From: Limonium bicolor
Taxonomy: Eukaryota > Streptophyta > Magnoliopsida > Caryophyllales > Plumbaginaceae
Assembly: GCA_023374045.1 (NCBI GenBank)
Contig: CM041782.1
Location: 251,309,810-251,373,809 of the forward strand
Direction: 5' to 3'
Length of the DNA: 64,000 bases
Shown: positions 22,892 to 33,114 of the stretch, piece after piece
Layout of the letters: every line of letters begins with the position of its first letter
Numbering within the stretch: position 1 is the first letter of the stretch
Translations under genes and position numbers: made by a program
The notes under the pieces: model-generated
Database searches by the model: none
What the model was told of the DNA's origin: nothing
Seen by the model: the letters and a program-made list of their open reading frames with translations, nothing else

Positions 22892-25800
22892 TGAAATACC
22901 CCAAACCTAGTTATGTTGTCTAAACACCTAAATATGGTGTAATAAGACTAAAAAGAGTCTTAGAAACCTTAGTAAATAAATTTAAACTAAAGAAAACACA
23001 AAATGTGCTTTAAAGTCAATAAGAGCCAAAATGTGCTCTAAGCTTGGGATAAACTTGGTTAAGACCTAATGAACTTACCAAGACCTCATTTATACACTAA
23101 TGAACATATTAAACCAATTACCAAAGAAAACCAAGCTTGAAAACAAGTTTAAACACAAAATGTGCTTTAAGGAATCTTAAAGCACATTTTTGAAAAATTG
23201 TCTTGTAAATGAGTTTTGAATGGCTAAATGTCCATCATTACTCTTAAATATATATGTGTACTATATAGTATCACATTTGGGTGGCTATATTAATGGGAAA
23301 TCAAAAATTTCACTTCTAAGTGCCTTGTTTAGGTGAATAGTGCTTTTTATAAGCTAGTTTATAACTTATGTTGTATTAAGTAACTAAATTGACAAACAAA
23401 GACTAAAACACCCTCACACTAATAAAGGGGGCCGGTTTTCTAAGTGGTGACTCACCACTCTCTAGCTAATATAAAGTAAGTAAAAAACTAATTAAACTAC
23501 TTTTTACTTTATACTACAAATATCTCCTTAAAAGCAAGTTCTATCTTCATTCCCATTTCTTTCCTTCATTCCCACGGTTCCAAACACCATCTTCTACCTC
23601 TCTTCTTTGTTCTCTCACGGTAATACTACTACCACCATTAGAACTCCCACTTTGACCTCTTGTAAAATCTTGCTCACTTGTCCAAATCAAAAACAAACAC
23701 CACCAATCTCTTCCTCTCATCAAGCTCTTCATTTCTATCCTCTCAAAACTCCAAGAGCCCCATTTCGGTGCCAAGGTGTTCCACCATTGAAGGAGCTTGA
23801 GCTTGTATTTTGACATATTGTTGATCTCCTTTGCTTCTAGGTAAGGAATCTCAAAGAAAAATCATGTTTCCTCCATGTTTTTACCTTGACCGAAAATACA
23901 CATTGATATAGCTCTTTGTGTGACTTTGTTCTAGCTTCATTTCAACTCTTCATGGACTAGGTGGAGTCCTCTCTTGTTATATATACAAACTCTCTTCAAA
24001 GATCAAGGTAAAACAACTACATTAATGTTTTGGAAACAATGTAAAATTAGGGTTTACAATGAGATGAAGCTTATAGCTTGAATACTCATTATAATGTTTG
24101 TATATGTAGAACTTCAAGAATCAAACCTACCAATTTTTAAAGGAAACAAGAAGAAGTTTTTGGAAAAAGAGGTAAATCTACTAACTTATGTTGTTTAATG
24201 CCTTAGGAGAAATGAGCTTATAAATGCTTATTAAAACTACCTAAAGAGCAAATGGTGAATGACTTAGTAAAGTGTTCTCAAGAGCTTAGTAAAAGACATA
24301 TGTGTTGTTGAGTGTATTTGTAGGTTAAAGGCAAATATATTGTGGAAATTCAGTGTTTAAGATTTATGCATCTTAAGGGCCTAAGAGCCATGCATTTTAA
24401 GGGCCTAAGTGCCATGCAATTTAAGTTATGCACTATATTGTGATGTAGTGAATTGGTGAAGTTGTGTAAGAAAGTGTTCTAGATGTTTTTGTGTGTTATG
24501 GAGAAAACAAAGTGTTTAGGCTTAGTAATGTTCTAGGGGAATCCATGTCAAAATTTAGGTAAGAAGTAAGAAGTTCTAAGTGTTTACATAAGGTTTGGTG
24601 AGTTAGAAAATGTAGGAAATGAATAAGGAGTTCAAGATGTTGTAAAGGAATTTTGATGAACTAGGAAGTGTTCTAGAGTGTAATAAGGACTTAGACATGA
24701 TCTTGAGGTTCTAGCAAGTACCAAAGCCACTTTGGGACTTAGGTAAATACTAGGCAAACTTTGGTAATAAGAGAAAGTGTAAACTTGGAAAAGAATTTTC
24801 AAGAAGGATATAAGGAATTAGTTGTGAGAGATGATGCTTGGGAGACGATGTTAAAATAAGGAGAAAGCTTTTGGGATAGTAGTTATCTTAGGTATGAAAC
24901 ACCACTTGAAAAACTAGGAGAAAATATTGTAAGTGTTAGGAATTTTGTGAAGAAATAAGTAAAGGATTAAGGAATTAGAAAATGAGTTTTATTGTGTTTG
25001 GATGTCTTAAGTTGTATTTGAAGTGCCCAAATGAGGTTAGGGGTACTAGGTTATATGGGGTGAAGTTTGGAGTTGAATGTAAAAAGGAAAACAAAGATTT
25101 GGGGCAGACCGGACTTGCGACCGGACTTGCAAGTTCGGTCGGGCCCAGTTTACCCTGCGAAATTGGCTTCTGGAATGGACCGACCTTGGGACCGGACTTG
25201 CAAGGTCGGTCGGGCCTGTAATTTGTGTACGGATTGAGTTACTGGAATCGACCGGACATAGGACCGGACTTGGCAAGTCCGGTCGGGCTAAATTTCCGAA
25301 GGGAGAAACTCTCTGGAATCGACCGGACATGGACAAGTCCGGTCGGCAAGTCCGGTCGGACCTAAACTAGTAAAAAAAACAGAAAAGAATGTGACTTATG
25401 TGGTTACCCTAGGGTGTATAATGAAGATAACCTAGGGTAAGATAGACATTAAAACATGTCATACAATCATGTTAAATACTTAGTAAGTTTGAAGTTAAAT
25501 AAATAATTAACCGACGTTACTAATGTGTTTAGGATTCTCTCAAGGTGGAAATCAGTCGAGGCAAGGACCAAGGTATGGTTTTCTTGCAGTCTGTTGCCTA
25601 CCGGTTTACACCGGCTTGTGTGTTGTTTGTTTTTCTGTGTGTTTATGACTTTGTAAGATTAAACCATGTAAAGAGTTTACAGTTGTTAAATATTATATGT
25701 TGTTAAGTATGACTCTCTCTTCCCGTGTGTGTCTAACAAGACTTGACCTATTATTGTGGATTGTTTGTTGAGTTCAATGATGAACTACTAACAAGGGCTA

Positions 25801-26712
25801 ACGGGGGAAGTGAGGAGTCCGGTCTGTTCCGGCCACGCGTGTGAGTATGGGAGTCGATGTCATAACCGGTTCGATTCTCTCTGTATGTTATGGTTAAGTT
25901 TCCAATTTGGTTTCTAACCTTCCCTTTAGCTTAACCAAGGCTATTTTACTGACTCACGTCGGGCCACAGGGGCATACTATGTGTTATTTCGGTGTGCTTG
26001 GATCACTATATCCGAGGCACCTTGTGTTAAGTTAACCGTTCAATCTAACCGGACGGTAACGAGTTATGTAACGAGCTAAGTATGAGCGTGGCAACATTCT
26101 CTAGGCTCTCAATGGGGACTAATTGTGTTGGTTCTCTTCCTAAAAGGAATAGTATGTTTGTGAAGTGTGTTATGATGTGTACAATACCCATGTTATGTTT
26201 ATATGTATGAGTTGTGTGTTTAAATAAATACCATGTCATCATGACAAATAGTTGCGCGCATTCCGGTAGTCGATGGGCTGCGCGTTAACCATGCCAGCCA
26301 AGGGTTGCTGACCCCCTCGGGGGATCCATATTTCTTTTACTGCAGGATGAGGATCGAAGAAGCGGAGTGGCTCTAGATCCTAGGGTGTAGTTACTTTTGG
26401 AGTACTTTTGGATGATTGCCCGGGATGCGCCTGTGCTCCCGTGGCGTGTTATACACTTGATTATAATGGTTTACAGTGACGGTATACGGTGAAGGATTTA
26501 TGTAAACACTCGGTATTATGTTGATGTATATATATGGTTATTAGTTCTATGCTCGGGAGTCTGATCATCAGACCGGTACAATTGTATTTATTCAGCCTTG
26601 TTAGCCACGTGGGTGGTTGACGGCATTGTAGCACCAAACGTTTAGTTACTGTTAGTTGTTTATTTTCCGCTGCGATTCCAAGTAAAGTTATGTGCGTAGT
26701 AGGGGTGTTACA
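22892..26712 (+). mobile_element. 5' LTR of element B (about 3.82 kb)
   Basis: TGAAATACCCC to GGGTGTTACA, followed after five bases by a PBS. It is closest to the LTR at 33115: both share variants such as GATATAGCTCTTTG and the shortened hairpin array. Donor-like site at 23841, acceptor-like site ending at 26345, conserved hairpin at about 26252-26325. Several short deletions against the 3' LTR near 24100-24180 leave the sequence otherwise the same, which suggests a young pair or consensus errors. Confidence 0.95.
25105..25365. repeat. Hairpin array in element B 5' LTR (shortened)
   Basis: Four units of the GACCGGAC...GTCCGGTC type; the fourth unit of the A and solo LTR arrays is absent. The 3' LTR (35340-35610) has the same shortened form, which supports pairing these two LTRs. 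Confidence 0.8.
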
Positions 26713-26717
26713 AAAAG

Positions 26718-26729
26718 TGGTATCAGAGC
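26718..26729 (+). promoter_or_regulatory. Primer-binding site, initiator tRNA-Met, element B
   Basis: TGGTATCAGAGC is complementary to the 3' end of plant initiator tRNA-Met and lies five bases after the LTR end. It primes minus-strand cDNA synthesis. A direct repeat-like GCGAAGTATCGCTCTGATGAC follows. Confidence 0.92.
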
Positions 26730-26930
26730 GAAGTATCGCTCTGATGACTAGAATACCGAGCTTAGGGACATACCGAGTTAGGAAACCTAACTACAGATAC
26801 CTAAGTGAACAGATTTGGAAAGGTTAACCACTAACTGAGTGTGGAGATACCTTATTATCGGGAAGCGTTACAATCGTTGGACCGATAAGTGTGCAAGCAT
26901 AATGCTAATGAGATGTTCATATGAATTCAG
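26730..26930 (+). other. Leader between PBS and gag, element B
   Basis: Non-coding leader of about 200 bases before the gag ATG at 26931. No recognised motif apart from its position. Confidence 0.6.
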
Positions 26931-27605
26931 ATGGCAGGTAGACCACGAGGTAGAGGCCGCGGGCGCGGTACTGGAGGTATGGGTGACCAGGATGGAGATA
27001 CTACGGCACAGACCATGGCTGAGGCAGTTGCAGCCGCCGTAGCCCACTGGTACCCGATTTAGTTGCTGCTATACAGCAAGGGCAACAGCCCGGAGTTCAG
27101 CCACCACCACCACCGCCACGAGAGACCAATTGGGTCAAGGCGTTGGCTGATCTGAGGCCGCCCTCATTCAGTGGGGAGACCGATCCCCGTAAGCTCGAGG
27201 CATACATCTCCGAAATGGAGACCGCCTTCGAAACCCTAGCACACACCTGAGCAGGTCAAGGTACGACTTGCTGCTTACTACTTGAAGGGCTCGGCACAAA
27301 ACTGGTGGAAGCTTGTGCGCGAGGGTAGAGTTGCTGACCCGACGTTTCAGTGGAGGGAGTACACGGCTCTTCTGCGAGCCAAATACTACCCTATACATGT
27401 GCAAGAGGCCAAGCGCCTGGAGTTGGACAATCTGAGACAAGGGGATAAGATGACGGTAGATGAGTACTACTCAGCCTTCATCGGACTTATCCACCTGCTA
27501 CCGGATCTGGGTTACTCAGACCGGATCCTTGTGAACCGTTTCTACAACGGACTGAACTATCGCCTACGCTACGGCATGGGGCCTACTGGATATACCACTT
27601 TGCAG

Positions 27606-27700
27606 GTAAAGGAACTACAGTGTAATGTGAATAAGTGTGTACGATGTGTTAATTTGTTGTGAATTTAATTGGCGGGGCATAACTGACACCCTAAATATAG
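27606..27700 (+). other. Predicted intron 1 in element B gag (95 bp, phase 0)
   Basis: Donor CAG before GTAAAG and acceptor AAATATAG before GAG. The intron is AT-rich with stops. Removing it joins TTLQ to ECYHAATIVEITVRL in frame, giving the usual continuation of a gypsy Gag core. Confidence 0.75.
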
Positions 27701-27959
27701 GAGTGCTATCATGCCGCTACTATCGTGGAGATCACCGTCCGTCTAAGGGACGAGGAGAGTGCGCTCAAGCGCAAGGCTCAGAACGAGGGCCAAGGCACGC
27801 AAGGGCAGTGGGGAGGGAAGAAGAAGAAATCATACCCCCAGTCCCAGAAAGGACAGCAACAGGGTGGCAAGGGCCAGACCCAGACCACCACTGCTGAGGA
27901 GCCTCTACAGCTCACCTATGCGTATGCGGCCAAGCCCCTACGTTCTTACCCACCTAAGG

Positions 27960-28039
27960 GTAATTGTCTAATTCTGCGTGATAAGTTAGAGTATATGTTG
28001 ATAAGTCGTGGAACAAGTATTGATTGTGTGTTGTGATAG
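27960..28039 (+). other. Predicted intron 2 in element B gag (80 bp, phase 1)
   Basis: Donor AAGG before GTAATT and acceptor TTGTGATAG before CAGCT. Removal joins the basic linker (RSYPPK) in frame to ASTGSGPERHYYCKWC, the first zinc knuckle. The segment is AT-rich and out of character with the flanking GC-rich coding sequence. Confidence 0.75.
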
Positions 28040-28384
28040 CAGCTAGCACGGGCTCTGGACCGGAGCGCCACTATTACTGCAAGTGGTGCAACGGAGACCA
28101 CCCCGGCAAGGACTGCAAGGGTAACGATGTTCAGTGCCGATACTGTAAGAAGATGGGTCACCGCGATCATGAATGCTGGCAGAACCCGAACAGTAGGAAC
28201 TACAGGCCCAAGGGGCAATGGAAGGGTAAGGCCACTACGACCACCGATGGCCAGAAGACGGCGAACCAGCCACCCCCAGATCAGAGGTACACAGAGTCCC
28301 AGAAGGGGAAGGGGTCGGGGTCCAACAAGGCCACCCTGAATGTGGTGGACCGGTATGAGGCGCCAGGGCCCTCTTCTAGACCAG

Positions 28385-28529
28385 GTACCGCCTAAACTGT
28401 TGAATGTAATAAGTGTCCGCATACCGCATTACATGCATGTGTGTGAGTGAGTTTAAATAAACAACCATGTGAATAAATAAATAAAGTATAGTGTGAGATT
28501 TACCTAATTAGAGTACTCTAAACTTAAAG
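28385..28529 (+). other. Predicted intron 3, gag to AlkB, element B (145 bp, phase 1)
   Basis: Donor CCAG before GTACCG and acceptor TTAAAG before GAACC. The junction keeps frame from RPG into a proline-rich linker and the AlkB domain. Conserved at 1369-1513 in element A. The acceptor is weak. Confidence 0.45.
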
Positions 28530-29268
28530 GAACCTTCAATATATGTTATCCAATCCCACCCACACCAAACCCTGAAGAAACCACCATCAACATCACCGAC
28601 TTTCCGTTGAAGCAATGTCAGGTCATCCAGCCAGGTATGATACTTTTAAATGGATACCTGACACCGGAAGCACAAATCCATATCATCAGACGATGCGACG
28701 AACTTGGAGCAAAACCAGGAGGGTTTTACACACCCGAATACCCGAACGGAGCAAGGATGCAATTGAAGATGATGTGCATGGGTAAGGACTGGAACCCTTA
28801 CACCAAGTCATATCAAGAAGTGCGAGCTGAAGATGGAGCAACAGTATCAAGTATACCAGAGGAGTTCCATGCGGTCGTTAACCACGCCGTGGGAATTGCT
28901 CAGCAAGTTGAAACGGAATCAATTCCAAGTGTAAAAGCAGATCTATGTATTGTGAACTTCTACCAGAAAGGTGGACGGTTAGGTATACACCAAGACAAGG
29001 ACGAGTCACCCGAGTCTCTAAGTAAGGGAGTACCCGTGGTGTCTTGTCCATTGGTGATACCGCAGTGTTTGTATATGGCGAGCAGAAGCGTGCTGATCTC
29101 GCAAAGAAGCTACTGCTGAAATCGGGAGATGTACTAATCATGGGTGGGCAATCAAGGATGCTATATCATGGCATCAGAAAGATCAAACTGAATACCGCAC
29201 CGTCGGCAGTGATCAATGCCACACACACGAAACCCGGACGTTTGAATTTGACCTTTAGACAGTTTTAA
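28530..29268 (+). pseudogene. AlkB-like 2OG-Fe(II) dioxygenase domain in element B (one frameshift)
   Basis: Same domain as in element A. After a proline-rich linker (PIPPTPNPEETT) come QPGMILLNGYLTP, GGFYTPEYPNG, LKMMCMGKDWNPYT and NFYQKGGRLGIHQD with His 28988-28990 and Asp 28994-28996. SIGDTAVFVYG follows, then SGDVLIMGGQSRMLYHG with the distal His at 29167-29169, and a C-terminus with RLNLTFR (29239-29259), whose two arginines fit the 2-oxoglutarate and substrate positions of the AlkB family. A natural stop follows at 29266-29268. One base is missing near 29045, relative to element A, inside PVVSWSIGD. Because the two copies break at different places, their common ancestor probably had an open frame. 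The nearest relatives I recognise are plant ALKBH1-like proteins, which demethylate tRNA or DNA. Confidence 0.9.
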
Positions 29269-29445
29269 GCCTTGTATAATTATGTGACAAACCAGTATGT
29301 ATTAAGGATGTTGTAAGTGTGAATCATGGCGACAGTATAAGCCAATGAATGTTGTAAAAAGAGTGTGTTAATGAATAAAGTGGAGTTGTTTGAAGCATAT
29401 AAACCGTGTTGTTACCCAATACTTATTAGTTTGCCAATGAATTAG
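29269..29445 (+). other. Spacer between AlkB and protease, element B
   Basis: Non-coding, with stops in the protease frame. It ends GAATTAG before GCTGTGCACTC, a phase-1 acceptor candidate compatible with the gag donor at 28384/28385. Confidence 0.4.
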
Positions 29446-29875
29446 GCTGTGCACTCGGAACGGGAGGTATACTGAGTGTCTGCAATAAGGCAGAAGCCGG
29501 CAAGAGCGGCACAATCCTCACCGGTACCTTTCCAGTGAATGGCGTGGATGCATCGATCTTGTTCGACTCTGGAGCCTCACACACATTTATTTCGCTAGCA
29601 TTTGCGAAGAGGCTGGGGCTAGACGGTGAAGAGATGCCAGACTTCGTGGTCACTCTCCCGTCGAAAGAGCGGATCAGATGTACCCGTTACTACCGAGGTG
29701 CTATTGTTCGAATCAGGGGTGAAGAGTTTCCGATCGACTTGATAGAGTTCGACGGGCTAGGCTTTGATGTGATTGTCGGGATGAACTGGTTGGAGCGGTA
29801 CAAGGGCAGAATCCTGTGTGCCGAGCATCGACTGCTTCTTCGGAGTCCATCTGGGGTTACTATATCATACCAGCC
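29446..29875 (+). CDS. Retropepsin domain of Pol, element B
   Basis: Aspartic protease with an intact active site LFDSGAS (Asp codon 29565-29567) and the second block [10 protein letters not shown]. The frame is open from the predicted acceptor through [15 protein letters not shown], a region with no ATG before the active site, so it must be read through from an upstream exon or by another recoding route. One extra base near 29870 (relative to element A) puts the reverse transcriptase in another frame. It acts on the Gag-Pol precursor inside the virus-like particle. Confidence 0.85.
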
Positions 29876-31683
29876 AGAGGCCCAGGGAGCCTTCGACACA
29901 GATCATCACCGCCATGGCCATGTACCGTGAGTTGCGACGAGGAAATGATGTATACCTCTGTTATGTCCAGGACATAGAGAGAGACCCTGAGTTTAGCCCA
30001 GATGTGCCGGTAGTGTCGGAGTTTCCTGACGTATTTCCTAAGGAACTGCCGGGCATGCCGCCAGCACGAGAGGTTGAGTTTGAGATTGATCTTGTTCCGG
30101 GCACCGGACCCATTGTGAAAGCACCTTATCGCATGGCTCCAGCAGAGATGACAGAGCTCAAGGAGCAGCTGAGAGACCTACTCGACAAGGGCTTTATCCG
30201 CCCTAGTGTTTCACCATGGGGAGCGCCGGTCCTCTTCGTGAAGAAGAAGGACGGTAGCCTCCGCCTATGTATTGATTATCGGGAGCTGAATGCTGTTACG
30301 GTGAAGAACCGTTACCCCTTACCACGCATCGACGATCTATTTGATCAGCTGAGGGGAGCATCAGTGTTCTCCAAGATAGACCTACGTTCCGGATACCACC
30401 AGATTGCCATCCGTGACAGTGATATCGAAAAGACAGCTTTCAGAACTAGGTATGGGCATTATGAGTTCACAGTTATGCCGTTTGGCTTGTCAAATGCACC
30501 AGCAAAGTTCATGGACTTAATGAACCGTTTGTTCCAAGATCAGTTGGACAAATCAGTGGTAGTCTTCATCGATGACATACTTGTGTATTCGAAATCGAGA
30601 GGTGAGCATGAAAGCCACCTGAGAGATGTATTGCAAACATTGAGAAGGAATCAGCTGTATGCTAAATTTTCTAAGTGTGAATTTTGGTTGAACCAAGTAT
30701 CATTCCTTGGACATGTGATTTCTGAGGCCGGGATCGCTGTTGATCCGGCAAAGATAGATGCAGTGCGCACCTGGCCTAGGCCGAAGACAGTTACCGACAT
30801 CAGGAGCTTCCTCGGTCTGGCAGGTTATTATAGGAGATTTGTGAAGGACTTCTCCAGTGTCTCGAAGCCGATGACTTCCTTGATGAAAAAGGATGCACCA
30901 TTCGAGTGGACAGTCGACTGTGAGAGGGCTTTCACGAGTCTCAAGGATGCTCTGACATCTGCACCGGTTCTGACACTACCAGACGGTCCAGATGGTTTTG
31001 AGGTCTATTGCGACGCATCAGGCAGGGGTATGGGTTGTGTGTTGATGCAACACGGGAAGGTCGTAGCTTACGCCTCCCGACAGCTGAAGAAGCATGAGGA
31101 GAACTACCCTACCCACGATTTAGAATTGGGGGCCATTGTCTTCGCACTAAAGATATGGCGACATCATTTATATGGGGTAAGTGTGACGATTTATTCTGAC
31201 CACAAGAGTTTAAAGTACTTGTTCACTCAGAAGGAGTTGAACATGAGGCAAAGAAGGTGGGTTGAATTTCTGAATGATTATGACATCAATTTACAGTACA
31301 AGGAGGGTAAGGCAAATGTGGTAGCTGACGCATTGAGTCGCCGAGCACACTCTCTCCATTCGCTAGTCTCTCATACTGGCTTGGTTGAAGAGGTGCGGAG
31401 TGCTCAGATGACGGATCAGTATATGGTGGAAATTAGACAGAAGCTTATTGATGGCACATTCGAGGGTCAGAAGTATGACTTCAGACTCCACGATGATGAC
31501 CTGATTAGGCTTAATGGCCGGTTGTGTATACCCAGGAGTAGCGCTGAGCTGAAGGAGCGCATATTGAGTGAATCCCACTGTTCTACTACTTCGATTCACC
31601 CCGGAGCTTCAAAGATGTATAAAGGTATGAAAAGATATTTCTGGTGGGCTGGAATGAAAAAGGATGTGAATGACTATGTGTGA
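29876..31683 (+). CDS. Reverse transcriptase and RNase H of element B (long open frame)
   Basis: The frame is open from 29818 to 31683; the first residues overlap the protease frame and are not real. Reverse transcriptase blocks in order: [79 protein letters not shown], catalytic FIDDILVYS (about 30564-30592), [10 protein letters not shown]. The RNase H part has [15 protein letters not shown] (about 31009) and [10 protein letters not shown] (about 31196). Integrase begins after the linker, with the HHCC histidines near 31580-31605. All catalytic aspartates are present. This is the best preserved Pol segment in the window. The sequence type fits chromoviruses, possibly the Tekay/Del lineage, which also has long LTRs. 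Confidence 0.93.
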
Positions 31684-32818
31684 GTGTCTCACTTGTCAAA
31701 AGGTCAAGTTTTGAGCACCGACGGCCTGGTGGTTATGGTGCAGCCAATGCCAGTGCCGGAGTGGAAGTTCCATGACATATCCATGGACTTCGTGGTAGGG
31801 CTTCCGCCTACAAGGGGAGGTCTGAATATGATTGGGTTGTGGTAGACCGACTGACCAAGGTGTCTCGATTCATTCCGATGAAGGACACCTGGAAAGTGGC
31901 AAGATTGGCAGAACTATTCGATAAGGAAATTGTAAGAATCATGGTGTACCAAAACGATTGTATCTGACAGAGATACCAGATTCCTATCCAGATATTGGAA
32001 GTCTACACGAGAGGCATTGGGTACTGAACTGAAATTGAGTACAGCGTTTCACCCACAGACCGATGGTCAGAGTGAGCGCACTATTCAGACACTTGAGGAT
32101 ATGCTACGTGCATGTGCACTTGACTTTCAGACCAGCTGGATTGATAAGTTACATCTGATCAGTTTAGCTACAACAACAGTTATCATGCATCGATCAAGAT
32201 GTCTCCCTTCCAGGCATTGTACGGTAGACCATGCCGCACGCCATTTGTTGGGATGAGTCGAGTGAGACGGTCATTATAGGACCAGAGTATCTTGAGCAAG
32301 TTCAGGCAGAAGTTCGCCAGATCAGGGATAATATGAAGCAGCTCAGGAAGACAGAAGTCGTACCCAGATGTGCGCCGACGTGACCTGGAGTTCGCCGTGG
32401 GCGATCAGGTATTTTTGAGAGTATCCCCCATGAAGGGAGTGTTTCGTTTTGGCCAGAAGGGCAAGTTGAGCCCAAAATATGTGGGGCCTTATGTTGTGAC
32501 GGAGCGGATCGGCCCGGTAGCTTATAGACTTGACTTACCCGCCGAGCTGGCAAGGTACATGATGTATTTCATGTGTCCCAGTTGAAGAAGTATATGTCTC
32601 ATCCGTCTCATGTGCTTCAGCCTGAAAGGCTAACTTTAGAGCCGACCATGCGATCAGTGGAGACTCCGGTACGGATTCTGGATACTAAGACTCGAGACAC
32701 TCGCCATAAGTCTGTAAGACTGGTGAAGGTTCTCTGGTCTAACCAGGACGTTGAGGAGGCCACTTGGGAGCTGGAAGATAAGATGAAGGCGAAGTACCCG
32801 TCGTTGTTTACTTCTTAG
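31684..32818 (+). pseudogene. Integrase and chromodomain of element B, many single-base indels
   Basis: Collinear with the integrase of element A, but the frame is broken about ten times between 31680 and 32580, nearly always by gain or loss of one base (for example GTCAAGTTTTGAGC at about 31703, GATTGGGTTG near 31830, GTACCAAAACG near 31947). Catalytic residues can be seen piecewise: Asp in SMDFVVGLP (about 31780), Asp in VSDRDTRF (about 31965) and Glu in GQSERTIQTLE (about 32065). The open frame 32573-32818 ends with the chromodomain VKVLWSNQDVEEATWELED. The clustering of errors against an intact upstream frame suggests an unpolished assembly patch, though true decay cannot be excluded. Confidence 0.85.
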
Positions 32819-33114
32819 TGTTTGTATGTATAGGGTAGGGCATACCCCTATTTAAGGGGGGTAGAGCCGTTTCGGTTATGTGTATGACATGTATTTGAAT
32901 ACATTGTCTGTGTTGTGTTGTCATGTTGTTAATGTTACAGACCACTGAGTCTGAATGATGTTGTGATGTTTTGTTGTTTGGACCATGTGTCCGATATGAT
33001 GTAAGATGTTGTTAATGTGATATAGAAGTGTTGTTGATATGTGTTCTCAGTTCTAATGTTTAAGTTATGTGGAAGTATGAACTTTGGGGACAAAGTTCTT
33101 TAAGGGGGGTAGAT
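32819..33114 (+). promoter_or_regulatory. 3' untranslated region with two polypurine tracts, element B
   Basis: Internal tract at about 32853-32865, terminal tract TAAGGGGGGTAGA at 33101-33113. A perfect stem GAACTTTG (33079-33086) and CAAAGTTC (33091-33098) precedes the terminal tract. Small hairpins lie between the tracts, as in element A. Confidence 0.8.

Larger units (their letters stand above)
26931..28384 (+). pseudogene. Gag of element B, three exons, frameshifted
   Basis: Structural capsid/nucleocapsid protein. It starts MAGRPRGRGRGRGTGGM (ATG at 26931). The capsid core contains LKGSAQNWWKL, a form of the Retrotrans_gag block, and continues to GYTTLQ at 27605. The frame then needs removal of 27606-27700 to continue as ECYHAATIVEITVRLRDEE, and of 27960-28039 to reach the zinc knuckles (CKWCNGDHPGKDC and CRYCKKMGHRDHEC, at about 28078-28180). 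Two single-base frameshifts lie in the first exon: near 27045 (a base missing relative to 36937) and near 27235. The gag stop is at 28393-28395 unless the donor at 28385 is used. The long basic Gln/Gly-rich stretch before the knuckles is typical of nucleocapsid linkers. Confidence 0.88.
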
